64,000 nucleotides of DNA from Streptomyces atroolivaceus (GCF_000717025.1 NZ_JNXG01000005.1:264816-328815), one strand, 5' to 3'. Shown: positions 1 through 8,359, counted from the stretch's first letter. Numbers and translations: made by a program. Notes: generated by a model from the letters alone, not told the origin.

Positions 1-50
1 GTGAAGAGGATCGAGAGGTTCACATCGAAGCGCTGGTCCGAGTAGCCCAT
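1..50 (-). CDS. Hydroxypyruvate isomerase-like TIM-barrel protein, N-terminus only
   Basis: Only about 16 codons are inside the window; the gene runs off the left edge. The visible start reads MGYSDQRFDVNLSILF, which I recognise as the N-terminus of Streptomyces hydroxypyruvate isomerase/sugar phosphate isomerase-epimerase proteins. These interconvert hydroxypyruvate and tartronate semialdehyde in glyoxylate use. A strong AAGGAG lies 6 bases before the ATG at 50; an ATG one codon earlier (53) is possible but too close to the ribosome site. Location next to a ureide locus fits, because allantoin breakdown yields glyoxylate. The call rests on a short stretch and on memory of the family. Confidence 0.55.
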   Translation of the reverse strand, partial: MGYSDQRFDVNLSILF

Positions 51-60
51 CATGCGCTCC

Positions 61-75
61 TTCCGTATCGCGGAA
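61..75 (-). promoter_or_regulatory. Palindrome upstream of the isomerase-like gene
   Basis: TTCCG-TATCG-CGGAA is a perfect 5-5-5 inverted repeat immediately upstream of the ribosome site of the edge gene. A further ACGGAAG half-site lies about 17 bases upstream. It could bind a repressor such as an IclR protein; it does not match the 15-bp ureide motif found elsewhere in the window. Confidence 0.35.
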
Positions 76-153
76 GTTTGTTTCTGCTTAACGGAAGATT
101 GCCTGTCGGGTGGCGAGGCTGTCAAGAGGCAACATGAATTCCGGACATGCGGA

Positions 154-188
154 AGCGGGGTGGAGGCCCACTCGCCCTCCACCCCGCT
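154..188 (-). terminator. Hairpin downstream of the CBM3-GH16 gene
   Basis: A perfect 13-bp stem (154-166 with 176-188) and 9-base loop begin 20 bases past the stop of the GH16 gene. There is no clear U-tract, as usual in Streptomyces. Confidence 0.6.
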
Positions 189-207
189 CCTGCTCACACC
201 GGCCTGG

Positions 208-1638
208 TCAGACGGCCGGCACCGTGTCCTGGAACGTGGTGCCCGCCGCCCTGTATCCGCTCACCAGCGCCGACACCTGGGCAGGGGAGAGGACCTGGTC
301 CTTCACGTGCAGGACGTAGTCCACCTGCTGGTCGTACGAGCGGGGAGTGGTGCTGCTCTGACCGGCCAGATCGATCAGCCACTGGTTGAAGTTGATCGAC
401 ATCGGCCGCTCCGGGAGGTACGCCGCCCCGTGCGTGCCGAAGTGCTGACCGTCGACGTAGTACGTGATGGCGCTGTTGTCGACGGTCACCACCAGGTCGT
501 GCCATCCCGCGTAGCTCCGACGCACCTCGCTGTGCTGGTTGACGGCCTCCCAGGGGTCAGGCCTGTAGGTCTCCCACGAGGTGGTGTAGAGGATGTTGGC
601 CGGCTCGCCCCAGCCCCCGTTGGGCAGGTACTCGAAGTCGTACTCGGCGTAGTCGTCCGCCATCGGAGCCTTCAGGTCGTTGATGGTGAAGAAGGTCTGG
701 ACGAGGTGGTCGCCGTCCGGCCCCGACCTCGGTGCGTCACTGAACTTCACCCGGGCCGCGTAGGTGCCGTTGCGGAACTTCATGGACTGCGTGAGGATCT
801 CCGTCTGCACCGTCGAGGCGCCCGTGCCCGCCGTCGACGTCTCCAGGTTCATCACCGAGTTGCCGCTCTGGCTGCTGAAGGTGACGTTCTGCGGAGCCCA
901 GACGGCCCCCGGCACCCCGGGCCCGCCCGGGTTCGAGCGGACGCTCCAGCCGTTCGCCGCGATCTTCGGGTCCGTGTGACCGGTGTAGTTGAAGTCGTCG
1001 AACAGCCTCGGCCCGCCGGCCGGCGGATCCGTGGGGGGATCCGTCGGGTCGGTGGGGCCGTTGCCCGACGGGGCCTCGCCCCAGGCCGCGACCGAGCCCA
1101 ACTGCGCGGTGACCTTCGGCCAGTCGGCGTAGGTGGCCCGTTCGGCACCGAAGGAGTAGTCGTCGCTCTGCCCCAGCCGCTGCCAGTCCGCCCGGTGGAA
1201 GCGCAGCTGCATGTCCCCGGTGTCCGCTCCCGGAGCGAGGGAGCCGGCACCGGCCGTGAAGCCGATCTCCAGATAGCGGTCTGCGGTGGCGGTCGGGTTC
1301 GCCAGGGGCTTGAAGGTCCCGGTGATGTTCGCGCAGCCCTTCACCGCCCAGGAACAGGCGAAACGGTACGACGCCGACGCGGAGTCCCCCTTGAAGTAGT
1401 AGCGCACCTTGACGTCGGAGAGCGGCACGCTCGCGCTCCCGGTGTTGCGTACCTTCAGCCACGGCTCGCTCTGGTCGGCCGTCGCTCCCGACGAACTCGT
1501 CCGGTACTGGACGGCGAGCCCGCCGGCCGCGGCGGCGCCCGCCGTCCCGGGAAGGGCGGCGAGGGCCGTGCAGCCCAGCGCCAGGGTCACGGCGGCGGCC
1601 GCCGCCGCGCGGATACGGCTCGTGCGGAATGTCCTCAT
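208..1638 (-). CDS. Secreted cellulose-binding (CBM3) GH16-like glycanase
   Basis: 476 residues. The start at the ATG at 1638 gives a clear Sec signal peptide (basic MRTFRTSRIR, alanine-rich core, cleavage near residue 34). Residues about 37-185 resemble a CBM3 carbohydrate-binding module (LAVQYRTSSS through the conserved ADWPKV area). A Pro/Asp/Thr linker (TDPTDPPTDPP) follows, then about 270 residues with a concanavalin-type glycanase fold. AEYDFEYLPNG carries the GH16 ExDxE pattern at E332, D334 and E336, with E332 as likely nucleophile and E336 as acid/base. The protein is probably an extracellular beta-glucan or galactan hydrolase; the substrate is not readable. It begins 34 bases after the hexosaminidase stop and may be the last gene of that operon. 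A longer reading frame upstream exists but would lose the signal peptide. Confidence 0.75.
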   Translation of the reverse strand: MRTFRTSRIRAAAAAAVTLALGCTALAALPGTAGAAAAGGLAVQYRTSSSGATADQSEPWLKVRNTGSASVPLSDVKVRYYFKGDSASASYRFACSWAVKGCANITGTFKPLANPTATADRYLEIGFTAGAGSLAPGADTGDMQLRFHRADWQRLGQSDDYSFGAERATYADWPKVTAQLGSVAAWGEAPSGNGPTDPTDPPTDPPAGGPRLFDDFNYTGHTDPKIAANGWSVRSNPGGPGVPGAVWAPQNVTFSSQSGNSVMNLETSTAGTGASTVQTEILTQSMKFRNGTYAARVKFSDAPRSGPDGDHLVQTFFTINDLKAPMADDYAEYDFEYLPNGGWGEPANILYTTSWETYRPDPWEAVNQHSEVRRSYAGWHDLVVTVDNSAITYYVDGQHFGTHGAAYLPERPMSINFNQWLIDLAGQSSTTPRSYDQQVDYVLHVKDQVLSPAQVSALVSGYRAAGTTFQDTVPAV

Positions 1639-1672
1639 GGCGATGTTCCTCTCCGGAACGGTGGGGGATGGT

Positions 1673-3235
1673 CTACCGAGGGGGTGGCGCTGTACCTGCG
1701 GACGCGGTCGCCAGGGACCGCGTGGTGAGGGGCCGGTACCGGACGCCGAGGGCGTCCAGCCGGGCGGTGTGGTCGCGCAGCCGCTCGACGAATCCGGCCC
1801 AGTCGCTGCGTCCCCCGGACCAGGCACGGTCCGCGAGGGCGCACAGCCGTGGGTAGGTGAGGTACTCGATGCGGTCCGGCGTCGTCACGTACTCGGTCCA
1901 CAGCTGCGCCTGGGTTCCCAGGACACGGGAGGCGTCCTCCGGCTCCCAGTCCCGTGGTGCCGGTTCGTTCGTGTGGACCGCGTGCAGGGGGACGGGGGCG
2001 CCCGGCTGGGCGGGTGGCTCGTCCGGGTCCGTGGACTGGACGTAGTCCAGGTACGTGGTGCGGTGGTGCGCGGTCACCACCTGGTGCCCGCGCCGAGCCG
2101 CGGTGAGGGCGTGCGCCGGGTCGCGCCACGTCATCACCGTGAACTCGGGCGGCAGTTCGCTGCCGGTCTCGGCCCAGCCGGTGGGCCGGCGGCCGTGTTC
2201 CACGAGGAACGAGCCGATCCGGCCCATGAACCAGCCGTGCAGCTCGCCCGGACCGGAGAGCCCCGCCGCCGCCGCACGGTCCCGGGCCGCCCGGCTGCTC
2301 TCCCATTCGCCGGTGGGGCACTCCTCGCCGCCGATGTGGACGTACGGGGAGGGGAAGACGTCCATGACCTCCTCCAGCACGGTCCGGCAGAAGTCGAACA
2401 CCTCCTCGTGGACGCCGAGCACGGTGTCGCACACCCCCCACCGCGTCCAGACGTCGAGGTGCCGCTCGGGGTGGTTGCCGAGGGCGGGGTAGGCCGCGAG
2501 GGCCGCACGCACATGACCGGGCATCTCGATCTCCGGTACGACGGTCACCCCCCGCTCCCGCGCGTGGCGGACCAGGCCGCTCAGCTCGGCGCGGGTGTAC
2601 GCCCCCGCGTGCGGCACGCCGTCGGACAGCGACTGGGTCCGGCGCCCGCCCACTGAGGTCAGGCGGGGAAAGGCCTCGACGGGCATGCGCCAGCCCTGGT
2701 CGTCCGTGAGGTGCAGATGGAGGACGTTGAGCTTGTGCAGCGCCATCAGGTCCACGTACCGGTGCAGGTAGGAGACGGGCTGGAAGTGCCGGGCGACGTC
2801 GAGCATCGCGCCGCGCCAGGAGTACTGCGGCACGTCGCTGATCTCGACGCAGGGCAGCTCCCAGGACACGCCCCGCGCACCGCCCGACAGCGCTTCGGGC
2901 GGCAGCAGCTGGCGGATCGTCTGGACGCCCCGGAGCAGGCCGTCGGGCCGGGCGGCGCGCAGCAGCAGGGCCTGAGGTCCGACGGTCAGGCCGTACCCCT
3001 CGTCGCCGAGCCCGCCGAGCTGCGGGTCGAGCGCCAGGACGACGCGTCCCTCGGCGGAGGGCGGGAGGGGCAGCCCGGTCGTCGGGCCGAGGAGCGTACG
3101 CAGCAGGTCCGCCGCCGGCTCCGCGCCGGGCAGGGCGCGTACGGAGGTGTCCTGGCCGAGGGTGAAGCGGCCCGGGCGCGGCGAGACCTTGCCGGGCCGG
3201 GGGAGGAGGGAGAGGTCGGGGCGTGTTGCGGGCAC
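1673..3235 (-). CDS. GH20 beta-N-acetylhexosaminidase
   Basis: 520 residues from a GTG with GGAGG five bases upstream. An N-terminal GH20b-like domain (about 1-125) precedes the TIM barrel (MLDVARHF, HLTDDQGWR, EIEMPGH). The enzyme removes terminal GlcNAc/GalNAc by substrate-assisted catalysis. The normal catalytic Asp-Glu pair (HIGGDE) reads HIGGEE here, E304-E305, so the residue that orients the acetamido group is Glu rather than Asp; the general acid E305 is kept. No signal peptide is visible, so it is likely cytoplasmic and acts on oligosaccharides brought in by the ABC transporter encoded just upstream (51-base gap). Length and other motifs are normal for the family. Confidence 0.88.
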   Translation of the reverse strand: MPATRPDLSLLPRPGKVSPRPGRFTLGQDTSVRALPGAEPAADLLRTLLGPTTGLPLPPSAEGRVVLALDPQLGGLGDEGYGLTVGPQALLLRAARPDGLLRGVQTIRQLLPPEALSGGARGVSWELPCVEISDVPQYSWRGAMLDVARHFQPVSYLHRYVDLMALHKLNVLHLHLTDDQGWRMPVEAFPRLTSVGGRRTQSLSDGVPHAGAYTRAELSGLVRHARERGVTVVPEIEMPGHVRAALAAYPALGNHPERHLDVWTRWGVCDTVLGVHEEVFDFCRTVLEEVMDVFPSPYVHIGGEECPTGEWESSRAARDRAAAAGLSGPGELHGWFMGRIGSFLVEHGRRPTGWAETGSELPPEFTVMTWRDPAHALTAARRGHQVVTAHHRTTYLDYVQSTDPDEPPAQPGAPVPLHAVHTNEPAPRDWEPEDASRVLGTQAQLWTEYVTTPDRIEYLTYPRLCALADRAWSGGRSDWAGFVERLRDHTARLDALGVRYRPLTTRSLATASAGTAPPPR

Positions 3236-3286
3236 GGGGGCCTCCGGGGCAGGGGTTTCAGACGGTTCGCGAGGGCGCCGGCGGGC

Positions 3287-4126
3287 TCAGCCCTTCACGG
3301 CGCCGGCCGCGAAGCCGGAGGTCACATGGCGCTGGAGCAGCAGGAAGATCACCAGGGCGGGCAGGGCGAAGAGCGTCGAGGCGGCCATGGTGGCGCCCCA
3401 GTCGGTGCCGAAGGTGTTCTGGAAGGAGGACAGCCACACCGGCAGGGTGCGGTTGTCCTGCTGTTTGATGATCAGGAAGTTGGCGTAGGCGAACTCGTTC
3501 CAGGCGGTGATGAAGCCGAAGAGCGAGGTCGCCATCAGGCCGGGGGCGAGCAGCGGCAGGGCGACCTTCACGAAGGCGCCGGTCCGGGTGCAGCCGTCGA
3601 CCTGGGCGGCTTCCTCGAGCTCGGGCGGGATCGTCGCGAGGAACCCCCTCAGCACCACGATCGTGAAGGGCAGTGTGATCATGAAGTAGACGAGGGTCAG
3701 GGTCGGCAGCCGGTCCAGCATGTCCGTGTCGCGCGAGATGATGTACACCGGGATGATCGGCGATTCCCAGGGCGCCATCTGGGCGACGAACACCAGCAGC
3801 ATGAACTGCCGCCTGCCCCTCCATCGCAGGCGTGCCACGGCGAACGACGCTCCGAGTGCCACGACGAGGGAGAGCAGCACCGCCCCCAGCGTGACCAGGA
3901 TGCTGTTGCGCCAGAACAGTTCGAAGCCGTCCGCCTGCACCGCCCGGCGGAAGTGGTCCAGCGTCCAGGTGTACGGGACGAGCCGGGGCTCGGCCGACTG
4001 GATGTCCCGGGACGGCTTGAAGGCGGTGGAGACCATCCAGTACACCGGGAACAGGCAGACCACGACGGTCACGACGGCGGCGGCGTTCAGCGGGATCCGC
4101 CGGACACGGCGGCTCGGCAGGGTCAT
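3287..4126 (-). CDS. Sugar ABC transporter permease, MalG type
   Basis: 279 residues with six predicted membrane segments. The cytoplasmic EAA loop that contacts the ATPase is present (EEAAQVDGCTRTGAF, then LPLLAPG). The chosen ATG at 4126 overlaps the stop of the other permease as ATGA, which indicates translational coupling. A longer frame exists upstream but lies inside the partner gene. It belongs to the CUT1 (carbohydrate uptake 1) family. No ATPase is encoded nearby; Streptomyces CUT1 systems commonly share the multitasking ATPase MsiK. Confidence 0.9.
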   Translation of the reverse strand: MTLPSRRVRRIPLNAAAVVTVVVCLFPVYWMVSTAFKPSRDIQSAEPRLVPYTWTLDHFRRAVQADGFELFWRNSILVTLGAVLLSLVVALGASFAVARLRWRGRRQFMLLVFVAQMAPWESPIIPVYIISRDTDMLDRLPTLTLVYFMITLPFTIVVLRGFLATIPPELEEAAQVDGCTRTGAFVKVALPLLAPGLMATSLFGFITAWNEFAYANFLIIKQQDNRTLPVWLSSFQNTFGTDWGATMAASTLFALPALVIFLLLQRHVTSGFAAGAVKG

Positions 4127-5091
4127 CGTAGGTCGTCCTCCTGGCGGAACATCTGGCGGAAGTAGAGGACCAGCACCCCGGACATCAGGACCACGGTGAT
4201 CATCGACGCGGCGGAGCCCAGGTCGTAGCGCTGGCTGGAGAGCGCCGTCTGGACCGCGTACACGGGCAGGATGGTGGTGGCGTCGCCGGGGCCGCCGCGG
4301 GTCATCACCCAGATCTGGACGAAGGCCTTGAAGGTCCAGATCACCTCCAGTGAGAGGACCAGCATGAAGATCGGCCGCAGCATCGGGAAGGTGAGGGAGC
4401 GGAAGATGCGGGAGGCGGACGCGCCGTCCAGGCGGGCCGACTCGTACAGCTCGGCGGGGACCGTGGTCAGGGCGGAGTAGAGGGTGACCGCCGCGAAGGG
4501 CACGGACTGCCAGACGATCAGCAGGACCAGGATGGTGAAGGACGCCGTACCGTTCGCGAACCACGGATAGCGGTCGAAGGACCCGAAGCCGAGTGCGGTC
4601 AGCGACTGGTTGACGATCCCGAACTCGGAGTGGAACAGCCACTGGAAGACGGTCGTCGCCGCGACCACGGGCATGGCCCAGGCGAGCACCAGTGCGCAGA
4701 GCACGACCGTACGGCCGACCCGCCGAAGCCGCTCCGTCATCAGCGCGACCAGCGTCGAGACCACCATGATCAGCACGACGTTGACGGCCATGAAGACGAA
4801 GGTGCGGCCGGTCACCTCCCAGAAGCGCGGGTCGGACAGCAGCGTCCGGTAGTTGCGCAGTCCCACGAACTCGGCGTCCCCGCTGATCAGCTGGCGGAGC
4901 CGGAAGTCCTGCAGGGAGATCACCACGGCCCGCACCAGCGGGTACACCAGCAGATAGAGCATGCCGCCGATCGCGGGTGCGATCAGGGCGTACGGCCAGA
5001 GATCGTGCGGGGAGCGCCCGGGCCGCCGCCCCGGTGGTGTCGTCGGGGGACGGTGGACGCGTGGCGCGGGCCGTTCACGGACAGCCGGCAC
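4123..5091 (-). CDS. Sugar ABC transporter permease, MalF type
   Basis: 322 residues, with a proline/arginine-rich cytoplasmic N-terminus (about 40 residues) followed by six membrane segments. The EAA loop reads ELYESARLDGASASRIF. The GTG start at 5091 has GAGGAGG six bases upstream. It pairs with the downstream permease, overlapping it by 4 bases, and follows the binding-protein gene by 40 bases. Together they import a sugar, probably an amino-sugar oligosaccharide given the hexosaminidase in the same operon. Confidence 0.9.
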   Translation of the reverse strand: MPAVRERPAPRVHRPPTTPPGRRPGRSPHDLWPYALIAPAIGGMLYLLVYPLVRAVVISLQDFRLRQLISGDAEFVGLRNYRTLLSDPRFWEVTGRTFVFMAVNVVLIMVVSTLVALMTERLRRVGRTVVLCALVLAWAMPVVAATTVFQWLFHSEFGIVNQSLTALGFGSFDRYPWFANGTASFTILVLLIVWQSVPFAAVTLYSALTTVPAELYESARLDGASASRIFRSLTFPMLRPIFMLVLSLEVIWTFKAFVQIWVMTRGGPGDATTILPVYAVQTALSSQRYDLGSAASMITVVLMSGVLVLYFRQMFRQEDDLR

Positions 5092-5131
5092 GGCGGGCCT
5101 CCTCTCGGTGGCGGGAAACGGAGGGACCGGG

Positions 5132-6397
5132 TCAGGAGCCGGCGTTCATGGCCCGGGTGATGTCCGCGGAGGCCTTGGCCGCCTCCTCGGCGGCGTCACC
5201 GCCCGTGAGGACGGCGGTCATGTAGTCCTTGACCGGGTTCTCGGCCTCCACCGCCGCCCAGCCCGGGGTGTTCGGCGTCGCATGCCCGTTCGCCGCGCCG
5301 ACCGCCATCGCCGAGGCGCCGGGATCGTCCGCCACGGCTGAGGCGAGCGTGGTCCGGTTGGGCACGTAGCTCATGGCCACCGCGAGCTTCTTCTGCCATG
5401 CGTCCCCCGTCAGCTCCTTGATGAAGGTCACCGCCGCGTCCGGGTGGCCTGCGGCGGCGGGCACGACCAGGTCGGAGCCGCCGGTGAACACCGCACCCGG
5501 GGTGCCCGCCGTCTTCCCGGGGATCGGGAAGAAGCCGAGCTTCCCCTCGAGTTGCGGATTGTTCTCGACGACCACGTTGGCCCCGCCCGGTGTGGAGATC
5601 ACCTGGGCCACCTGCCCCTGGGCCATGACCTCGGCCTGCGGCGGATCGTCCTCGTCGGAGTCCTTGGGGCCCTTGCCGAGTGCCTGGAGCCGGGCGTAGA
5701 AGGCCATTCCCCGCAGAGCCTCGGGTGTGTCGAGCGCGCCCTCCCACCGGCCGCCCGACTCGGTGGCGAAGTCGCCGCCCTCGTCCCAGATGAAGCCCCC
5801 CAGCGCGTACCAGAGCTGACCGGGCAGGTAGATGCCCTGTGTGCCGCCCTTGTTCAGCTTCGTCGTGGCGTCGATCCACTGCTCGCGCGTGGTGATCGCC
5901 GCGGCGTCGACCCCGGCCTTCGCGAAGAGGTCCTTGCGGTAGACCACGACCCGGTTGGCCGCGTAGTACGGGATGCCGTACTGCTTGCCCTCGTACGAAC
6001 CCGGCTCGGCCAGGCCCTTCAGCCAGTCGTCACCGTTCAGCTCGTCCTTCCTGTCGCTGAGGTCCAGCAGGCCGCCGCTCTCCGCGAACTGCGCCACCTG
6101 CGTGTTGCCCGCCTCGATGACGTCCGGGGCGTCGTTGCTGGCCAGAGCGGCGGTGATCTTCTGGCCGATGCCGTCCCACTCCTGGATCTGGATCCGTACG
6201 TCGATGTCCGGGTGCGCCGCCTCGAACCCTTCGGTGAACTCCTTCTGGAACGCGGCCGAGACGCTGTCGCGCATCAGCCACACATCGACCGTCGTCACGC
6301 CTCCGGCCCCGTCGCCGCCGTCTCCACCGGAACTGCAGGCACTGAGGGCGGCGGCCGTCACGAGCGCGGACACACCGGCAAGCAAGCGGTACTTCAC
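5132..6397 (-). CDS. Extracellular sugar-binding lipoprotein of the CUT1 transporter
   Basis: 421 residues. A lipoprotein signal ends in LSAC with the lipidated cysteine at residue 21, followed by a Ser/Gly/Asp linker. The rest has the layout of family 1 solute-binding proteins (WDGIGQKITAALASNDAPDV near residue 80, then GIPYYAANRVVVYRKDLF). It captures the transported sugar outside the membrane. GTG start at 6397. It is first gene of a minus-strand operon SBP-permease-permease-hexosaminidase and is divergent from a GntR gene; the intergenic region holds repeats likely bound by that regulator. Confidence 0.88.
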   Translation of the reverse strand: MKYRLLAGVSALVTAAALSACSSGGDGGDGAGGVTTVDVWLMRDSVSAAFQKEFTEGFEAAHPDIDVRIQIQEWDGIGQKITAALASNDAPDVIEAGNTQVAQFAESGGLLDLSDRKDELNGDDWLKGLAEPGSYEGKQYGIPYYAANRVVVYRKDLFAKAGVDAAAITTREQWIDATTKLNKGGTQGIYLPGQLWYALGGFIWDEGGDFATESGGRWEGALDTPEALRGMAFYARLQALGKGPKDSDEDDPPQAEVMAQGQVAQVISTPGGANVVVENNPQLEGKLGFFPIPGKTAGTPGAVFTGGSDLVVPAAAGHPDAAVTFIKELTGDAWQKKLAVAMSYVPNRTTLASAVADDPGASAMAVGAANGHATPNTPGWAAVEAENPVKDYMTAVLTGGDAAEEAAKASADITRAMNAGS

Positions 6398-6428
6398 GGT
6401 TCACCTCAACGGGAAGAGACCTGACCAC

Positions 6429-6453
6429 CTGACCAGTGAAGCCCACTGGACAG
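6429..6453 (-). promoter_or_regulatory. Candidate GntR operator upstream of the sugar-binding gene
   Basis: CTGACCAGTG-aagcc-CACTGGACAG is a 10-5-10 inverted repeat with one mismatch. A further TGACCA lies 8 bases upstream (6422-6427). The half-site CACTGGTC resembles the half-site of DasR dre elements (ACTGGTC), and DasR is also a GntR/HutC regulator of amino-sugar uptake. Confidence 0.55.
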
Positions 6454-6584
6454 CTCACCTCTTGATGGTGGATGAAGGTGGCATAGACCAATGAGGTCGT
6501 CAACCCCCCGTGTATGAAGGGGTTTTGGGGAACTAGATGAGGGCCGACCCCCTGTTCTTGCCGACGAGGGTGGTTAGACTCTGC

Positions 6585-6594
6585 CTGACCAGTG
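6585..6594 (+). promoter_or_regulatory. Second copy of the GntR half-site
   Basis: CTGACCAGTG recurs exactly as in the 6429 operator, about 50 bases before the GntR start and just after a possible -10 box (TAGACT, 6575-6580). This fits autoregulation of the GntR gene. Confidence 0.45.
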
Positions 6595-6645
6595 GCCATC
6601 GGTCGCTCAACTGGTAAAGGGAGCGGAACGCGCGAAGGGGAACGC

Positions 6646-7488
6646 ATGAAAGCCGACGTACCGGGGACGGTGCTCAAACGGGAGCGGGCGCGCGACGCGG
6701 TCCTGGAGCTGATCGAGAGCCGCAGCCCCGGGGACGCCATCCCGTCCGAGCGGGCCCTCTGCACGCTGCTCGGCGTGTCCCGGCCCACCCTGCGCGCCGC
6801 CGTCGACGAGCTGGTGGCCGCAGGGCTGCTCGTCCGGGAGCACGGGCGCGGGATGTTCGTCGCGCCGGCGAAGATCACCCAGGAGCTGGTCTCGGCCGAC
6901 CTCGCCCTGAGCGTCCCGCAGGCTGCCGGGGCGTGGTCGAGCAGGCTGCTGGAGTTCACGACCCTCCAGGCGGGCGCCCGCGTGGGCCGCAAGCTGCGTA
7001 TGTCACCCGCCGACGAGATCGTGTACGTCGCCCGGCTGCGCCTGGTCGACGGCGCCCCGATGGCCATCGAGCACCTGCACATCAGGGCGGCGCTCGTGCC
7101 CGGGCTGTCGGCCCAGGAGCTGGAGGACGGCGATCTGTACGAGCATCTGAGGCACACCCACGGGGTGCACGTCCGTGAGGCGGTCCAGGCCATCGAGCCC
7201 ACCGTGGTCACACGGGCGGAGGCCCAGCTCCTGGAGGTCCCCGAGCTCTCCCCGGCGCTGCTGTTCGAGCGCCTGACCTCGGACACCGCCGGGCTGCCCG
7301 TGGAGTACGTCCACTCGCTCTACAGGGGCGACCGTTACCGGATCGTCTCCCGGCTCGCGCTCGGCCCGGCCGCCGCCACCGCGGGGCTGGTCAGGGACGG
7401 GCACCACCCGGGAATCCCGCCCGGGGACTTCGCGCACGGCGACCCGATCGCGTCGTCCACCCGGGGGGACATCCAGGCCGGGACGTGA
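6646..7488 (+). CDS. GntR/HutC-family transcriptional regulator
   Basis: 280 residues from the ATG at 6646 (GAAGGGG 5 bases upstream); an in-frame GTG at 6592 sits in the promoter and is unlikely. Residues about 8-75 form the winged helix (IPSERALCTLLGVSRPTLR, then GLLVREHGRGMFV). Residues about 95-240 are a UTRA ligand-binding domain (MSPADEIVYVARLRLVDGAP, EHLHI, LFERL). Such proteins are usually repressors released by phosphorylated sugars. It is divergent from the ABC/hexosaminidase operon and very probably controls it through the CTGACCAGTG repeats. It is related to DasR but I cannot say it is DasR itself. Confidence 0.88.
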   Translation: MKADVPGTVLKRERARDAVLELIESRSPGDAIPSERALCTLLGVSRPTLRAAVDELVAAGLLVREHGRGMFVAPAKITQELVSADLALSVPQAAGAWSSRLLEFTTLQAGARVGRKLRMSPADEIVYVARLRLVDGAPMAIEHLHIRAALVPGLSAQELEDGDLYEHLRHTHGVHVREAVQAIEPTVVTRAEAQLLEVPELSPALLFERLTSDTAGLPVEYVHSLYRGDRYRIVSRLALGPAAATAGLVRDGHHPGIPPGDFAHGDPIASSTRGDIQAGT

Positions 7489-7579
7489 GGCGAGGGCCCC
7501 GGGGCGGGCGGGGCCGGTGCTCTAGGGTCGGGGCGAGCCGTGCGAGCCGACCGACACGGCGGGACATGAGGGAGGCACC

Positions 7580-7831
7580 GTGCGCTTGAGGGTGGAATTC
7601 ACCACCGAGCCCTTCGATCTCGACGAGGCACCCGCTCACGCGGTGGTGGCCCGTGAGGTCATCCAGACCGCGGACCTGGACGCGGTGGACGTGGGCCCCT
7701 TCGGGAACACGGCCGAAGGGGGCGCCGACCAGGTCCTCACCGCGGTGGACGCCCTGCTGCGCCAGGCCCTGGCATCGGGCGCCACCCGGGTCTCCCTCCA
7801 GGTCAACGTGATCGGGGAGGACACCCTGTGA
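7580..7831 (+). CDS. Small unknown protein heading the ureide operon
   Basis: 83 residues; GTG start with GGAGG directly upstream. The composition is acidic with a single small alpha/beta pattern (MRLRVEFTTEPF and a C-terminal VSLQVNVIGED strand) and no signal or membrane segment. I do not recognise a named family. It overlaps the next gene by GTGA, so the two are co-translated and probably work together. Its constant-looking pairing with an HTH protein ahead of uricase genes suggests a role in sensing or regulation, but that is inference. Confidence 0.65.
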   Translation: MRLRVEFTTEPFDLDEAPAHAVVAREVIQTADLDAVDVGPFGNTAEGGADQVLTAVDALLRQALASGATRVSLQVNVIGEDTL

Positions 7832-8205
7832 CCGAACCGGCCGACCACCCGCTGGTCACCGCGGTGAAGCCGCTCGTCGACGCCATGGGCGCCGAACTGC
7901 TCGACCCGGGGCAGGCCACCACCGAGGACGTGGTGCTCGCGTGGGAGGGCGTGGACGTCATGGCGGTGCGGCTCCCGCAGCTCTCCGAATCGCTCGACCA
8001 CATCCTGGCCGCGATGGAACGGCGGCACGGGATGCCACTGGCCGAGCTGGACCGTAAGGCCAAGCAGGGCGTCGTACGCACCCTGGAGGCACGCGGTGCC
8101 TTCTCCGTGCGGCACGGAGTGGAGACCGTGGCCGGTGCGCTCGGGGTGAGCCGCTTCACCGTCTACAACTACCTGAACCGGGACAACAACACCAAGAGCG
8201 AGTAG
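7828..8205 (+). CDS. Helix-turn-helix protein, PucR C-terminal type
   Basis: 125 residues. The C-terminal third carries an HTH (VETVAGALGVSRFTVYNYLNR) like the DNA-binding end of PucR/CdaR purine-catabolism regulators; the N-terminal part lacks the usual large sensory domain. It starts on the GTG overlapping the stop of the 83-residue gene. Placed just before the uricase genes, it is a good candidate local regulator. It ends 155 bases before the OHCU decarboxylase gene, which has its own promoter and operator. Confidence 0.7.
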   Translation: MTEPADHPLVTAVKPLVDAMGAELLDPGQATTEDVVLAWEGVDVMAVRLPQLSESLDHILAAMERRHGMPLAELDRKAKQGVVRTLEARGAFSVRHGVETVAGALGVSRFTVYNYLNRDNNTKSE

Positions 8206-8273
8206 CCGCGCGTAATGCGGTCCAATGCCGTCGTCCGGGAACTCGGGCGGCGGCATTCTCTGTTCGTGGAATT

Positions 8274-8288
8274 TCAACAAACTGTTGA
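8274..8288 (+). promoter_or_regulatory. Candidate ureide operator (uricase operon copy)
   Basis: TCAACAAACTGTTGA is a perfect palindrome TCAACA-aac-TGTTGA. It overlaps the -35 box of the uricase operon promoter. Near-identical 15-mers occur at the malate synthase (32133) and allantoinase (34737) promoters, giving TCAACAAAYYRTTGA. Confidence 0.7.
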
Positions 8289-8313
8289 CGTGCTGTTGCG
8301 AAGGGCGTTAGCT
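8285..8313 (+). promoter_or_regulatory. Promoter of the uricase operon
   Basis: TTGACG (8285-8290) and TTAGCT (8308-8313) are separated by 17 bases, a plausible vegetative promoter. The -35 lies inside the palindromic operator, so a bound repressor would block RNA polymerase. Confidence 0.55.
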
Positions 8314-8359
8314 ATCCGCAGCCCGACAACGCACAGCGAAAAAAGCCACGGAGGCTCCC

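Noticed and set aside
6592..6645. N-terminal extension of the GntR regulator from the GTG at 6592
   Set aside because: It would start inside the promoter/operator region; ATG at 6648 side has a good ribosome site.
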